A DNA stretch of 9,042 bases, taken from NCBI GenBank assembly GCA_014238325.1, contig JABABH010000155.1, positions 1 through 9,042 of the forward strand, written 5' to 3'. The notes under the pieces were generated by a model. That model saw only the letters and a list, made by a program, of their open reading frames with translations. It was not told the origin of the DNA and made no database searches. This document shows, piece after piece, positions 7,146 to 9,042 of the stretch (position 1 is the first letter of the stretch; each line of letters starts with the position of its first letter). The position numbers and the translations under genes are program-made. This stretch comes from Coxiellaceae bacterium (GTDB lineage Bacteria > Pseudomonadota > Gammaproteobacteria > Coxiellales > Coxiellaceae).

Positions 7146-7184
7146 GCGTGATATACAGGTAGAACTAACACCTATATGTCACGC
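7146..7184. repeat. Long imperfect hairpin downstream of traA
   Basis: GCGTGATATACAGGT (7146-7160) and ACCTATATGTCACGC (7170-7184) pair at 13 of 15 positions around a 9-base loop; one of the two mismatches is a G-U wobble on either strand. It begins about 48 bases beyond the traA stop on the minus strand. No U-tract follows the stem on either strand, so it is either a non-classical terminator or mRNA 3'-end stabilizer for traA, or a transfer/binding site. Confidence 0.5.
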
Positions 7185-7231
7185 CTCATCGTGCTTCGTT
7201 AGACAGAAGTAGGTTAGGTGAGCACTCTCAA

Positions 7232-9042
7232 TTAACGCGACCGTCCTTTATATTGACGTTTGGTTTTTGATAAGGCTAGCGTATGAAGGGTAGCCGCTAG
7301 TTGAGGCGCCATGGATTGCAATGAATCTTGTGTCTTGTGATGCCTCATGATTTTCAATCCCAGCGATTCAAGCTGAGTAATGATCATCGCAGCTTTGGGC
7401 TTGTCTTGGTGAAGCTTCAGGAGTTGATGCAATTTAATGAGCATCTGATAATCTTTATGATCAGATTTCTCGATCGCTTTAAACTCTTGAGCATACGTAT
7501 CGGATAGCCAGTCAACTTGAATAGCTTTAGTAGGCCAAGTCATGTTTTCAAACGTTTTAGCAAGCTCAGGTGCAACCGATTTTACCTGAGCCAATAACGT
7601 ATCTTGTTTGACAACGCATGCCACGGCATATTCAAAACTGCTTCGATAAAGTTCCCTATCCCGTGGTTTATAAGCTTGATCAAGCCGTGCCTTATAGTTA
7701 ATTATTTTTTCTATGCTGGTGGAGGGTATCGAAGCGAGTCGCACCCATTCACCCTCAGAGCCATCCTGAATGGGACGCTGTTTCGCTTCATCTATTGCTT
7801 TCGTATGTAAATCAGGCTGCTGCATCGCTTGCTTATTTTTTGCATGAGGCTCTTCGCATACATTGAGACGATGATAGGCTAGGGCGTCTAAGCGAATGCG
7901 ACGCATCAGTGATGGTGGGGATAATCCCGCCTCTTTTGTCTGATGAGCAATATGCGAAACATGTTTTGCCAAATCAGGCTGTATGGTAGCAGCCAATCGA
8001 TATGCGTGAATACGCTGTCCTTGTTTATGGTGTGCTATATAAGCTTTGATGCGAAGCGCTCGTTCATGATGGAGGGCGATAGTATTCAGCGTGTCTTGGC
8101 TAATCCGATTGCATGTCAATGCTTTTTCAAACACAGGGTATTGCTGTTTAATCTCAAAAGCTAAGCGATTTTTAAGTAAGGTCTGATTAAACCAGTTTGG
8201 ATAATCACGGTGCTGATAAAATTTTTCAGTCGATTTAAGATCGTGATGCATGGAGCGAGCTTGTGCTCCTAGGCTATTTCTTAAATCGACAAACAGTGCC
8301 ACTTTTTTGGCCATTTTGCGCCATGAAGTGGTCGTTCGTTGCAACTGCTGATGCGCTCGGCTTTGTTTAAAGACGCTATAGTTCGTCACAAATAACCAGG
8401 CATCACGAATGGACTGCTTGATACCGACGACCTTATCCACAAAACGACCTAGCATGCTTTCTGGATCAAAACCCCGACGAATAGCAAAGGAGAGAGGCCA
8501 GTCCAGCACAGCATCTTTCAGGGTCGCGCGATCAAGCGTGGATTGAAGAGCCTCTAAGTCGTTAAATTGGGATTGATCGGCATACACATTCAGGGTCTTT
8601 CGATGGCGAGTCATCGCCACATAGGTTAAAAACCGATTCCAGGCACGACCGGCCACGTACACAAAGGTATGATCGAAGGTCGTGCCTTGTGATTTGTGTA
8701 CCGTGGCAGCGTAACCGTAATGAAAATCCTGATAGTCTTGGATGGAAAAGGTGATCTCACGTACCTGCTTGTGACCGATACGCACGGTCATATGGTCGCC
8801 CTCGATGTTTACAACCGTTGCAAACTCACCGTTACTCAGCCCAAGCTGTCGATGATTACGCAAGCACATAATGCGATCACCTGACGACAGTTCGATAGGG
8901 CCAGAGGTCACCTGAACGGTGTGTGCATCCGCACCCAATAATGCATGATCACGCATCGCCTGACGTGCCGTTTGATTCAGTGCCGCTACATCTAGATTGC
9001 GATGCGCCAGAATGAGACGTTCATGGAGGTTGTCTTGAGTCA
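7232..9042 (-). CDS. traA: Ti-type conjugative relaxase/helicase TraA, C-terminal part (5' end outside window)
   Basis: The frame is open to the window edge, giving 602 visible residues. The first ATG inside the window (8956) is internal, because family-like sequence (ERLILAHRNLDVAALNQTAR) precedes it. TraA of Ti-type plasmids nicks oriT with an N-terminal relaxase domain (not in this window) and unwinds DNA with a RecD-like helicase. The visible start holds the end of that helicase: LSSGDRIMCLRNHRQLGLSNGEF, residues about 51-73 (shown in two parts as LSSGDRIMCLRN and LGLSNGEF), then YGYAATVHKSQGTTFD (108-123) and YVAMTRHR (140-147) matching the last helicase motifs. The remaining 450 residues are mostly helical, rich in His, Gln and Lys, without a domain I can name, and end in a basic tail KTKRQYKGRSR that could serve in type IV secretion recognition. 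No stop or frameshift interrupts it, so it looks functional. It appears richer in G+C than the repA/par genes, which suggests a separate origin. Stop codon at 7232-7234. Confidence 0.9.
   Translation of the reverse strand, partial: TQDNLHERLILAHRNLDVAALNQTARQAMRDHALLGADAHTVQVTSGPIELSSGDRIMCLRNHRQLGLSNGEFATVVNIEGDHMTVRIGHKQVREITFSIQDYQDFHYGYAATVHKSQGTTFDHTFVYVAGRAWNRFLTYVAMTRHRKTLNVYADQSQFNDLEALQSTLDRATLKDAVLDWPLSFAIRRGFDPESMLGRFVDKVVGIKQSIRDAWLFVTNYSVFKQSRAHQQLQRTTTSWRKMAKKVALFVDLRNSLGAQARSMHHDLKSTEKFYQHRDYPNWFNQTLLKNRLAFEIKQQYPVFEKALTCNRISQDTLNTIALHHERALRIKAYIAHHKQGQRIHAYRLAATIQPDLAKHVSHIAHQTKEAGLSPPSLMRRIRLDALAYHRLNVCEEPHAKNKQAMQQPDLHTKAIDEAKQRPIQDGSEGEWVRLASIPSTSIEKIINYKARLDQAYKPRDRELYRSSFEYAVACVVKQDTLLAQVKSVAPELAKTFENMTWPTKAIQVDWLSDTYAQEFKAIEKSDHKDYQMLIKLHQLLKLHQDKPKAAMIITQLESLGLKIMRHHKTQDSLQSMAPQLAATLHTLALSKTKRQYKGRSR

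Larger units (their letters stand above)
6291..7231. other. Gene-free region with coding-like traces and hairpins
   Basis: No intact gene. On the plus strand a GGAGG-AAT-ATG start (ATG at 6338) is followed within four codons by a stop. The neighbouring frame reads RVKFYLHPEVIELMPILAPN and, past two stops, continues to about 6626, including RIKFRRSLIASRLAMSSEDY. A second trace at about 6880-7030 reads LVLSDDFPLEVHVSMIIETR, a stop, then VVADRHELADLKAMFPQTSR. Both look like eroded genes, but I recognize neither family and chance is possible. The candidate oriT (6719-6755) and the hairpins at 6953-6982 and 7146-7184 are the clearest structures. Confidence 0.4.

Noticed and set aside
7604..8164. 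Plus-strand frames opposite traA
   Set aside because: Antisense shadows of the long traA frame, with no motifs.
8433..8441. Perfect DnaA box TTATCCACA
   Set aside because: It lies alone within the traA coding frame, far from the iterons, and codes for ordinary residues.

Overview
The window looks like the core of a moderately low-GC gammaproteobacterial plasmid, possibly a conjugative or mobilizable one. An iteron origin, a Rep_3-type initiator, a ParA/ParB partition operon and a Ti-type TraA relaxase/helicase fragment all fit a plasmid better than a chromosome. The relaxed base composition, a large gene-free stretch and a decayed insertion sequence recall Legionella, Coxiella and Piscirickettsia relatives. 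That host guess is inference from style only.

Left part (1-4446), intact and compact. Two divergent operons face away from a shared origin. On the minus strand, parA and parB overlap by 4 bases (1028-1031). On the plus strand, repA is followed after 3 bases by a second, different parB. The first ParB is a plasmid-type protein paired with ParA. The second is a full-length ParB of the chromosomal (Spo0J-like) type with no ParA of its own. The origin (about 1958-2205) holds an AT-rich tract, five near-identical 16-bp iterons in a 53-bp higher-order pattern, and a perfect DnaA box 6 bases before the repA start codon. A palindrome overlaps the likely parA promoter.

Middle part (4447-7231), about 2.8 kb with no intact gene. 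It holds a truncated IS3-family transposase relic on the minus strand (5679-6290, one stop and two frameshifts, DDE triad still readable). It also holds several hairpins and faint coding-like traces that I cannot identify. At 6719-6755 a 9-bp inverted repeat abuts a GCGCCCTT motif on the minus strand, which resembles the oriT of MOBQ plasmids and lies about 0.5 kb from the relaxase gene.

Right part (7232-9042): the C-terminal 602 codons of traA on the minus strand, open at the window edge, carrying the last RecD-like helicase motifs and a long basic C-terminal region. A strong hairpin (7146-7184) lies just beyond its stop codon.

Together: RepA and DnaA would start replication at the iterons, ParA/ParB would segregate copies, the second ParB may tie replication to partition, and TraA acting at the candidate oriT would move the plasmid. 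I saw no tRNA, rRNA or CRISPR array.
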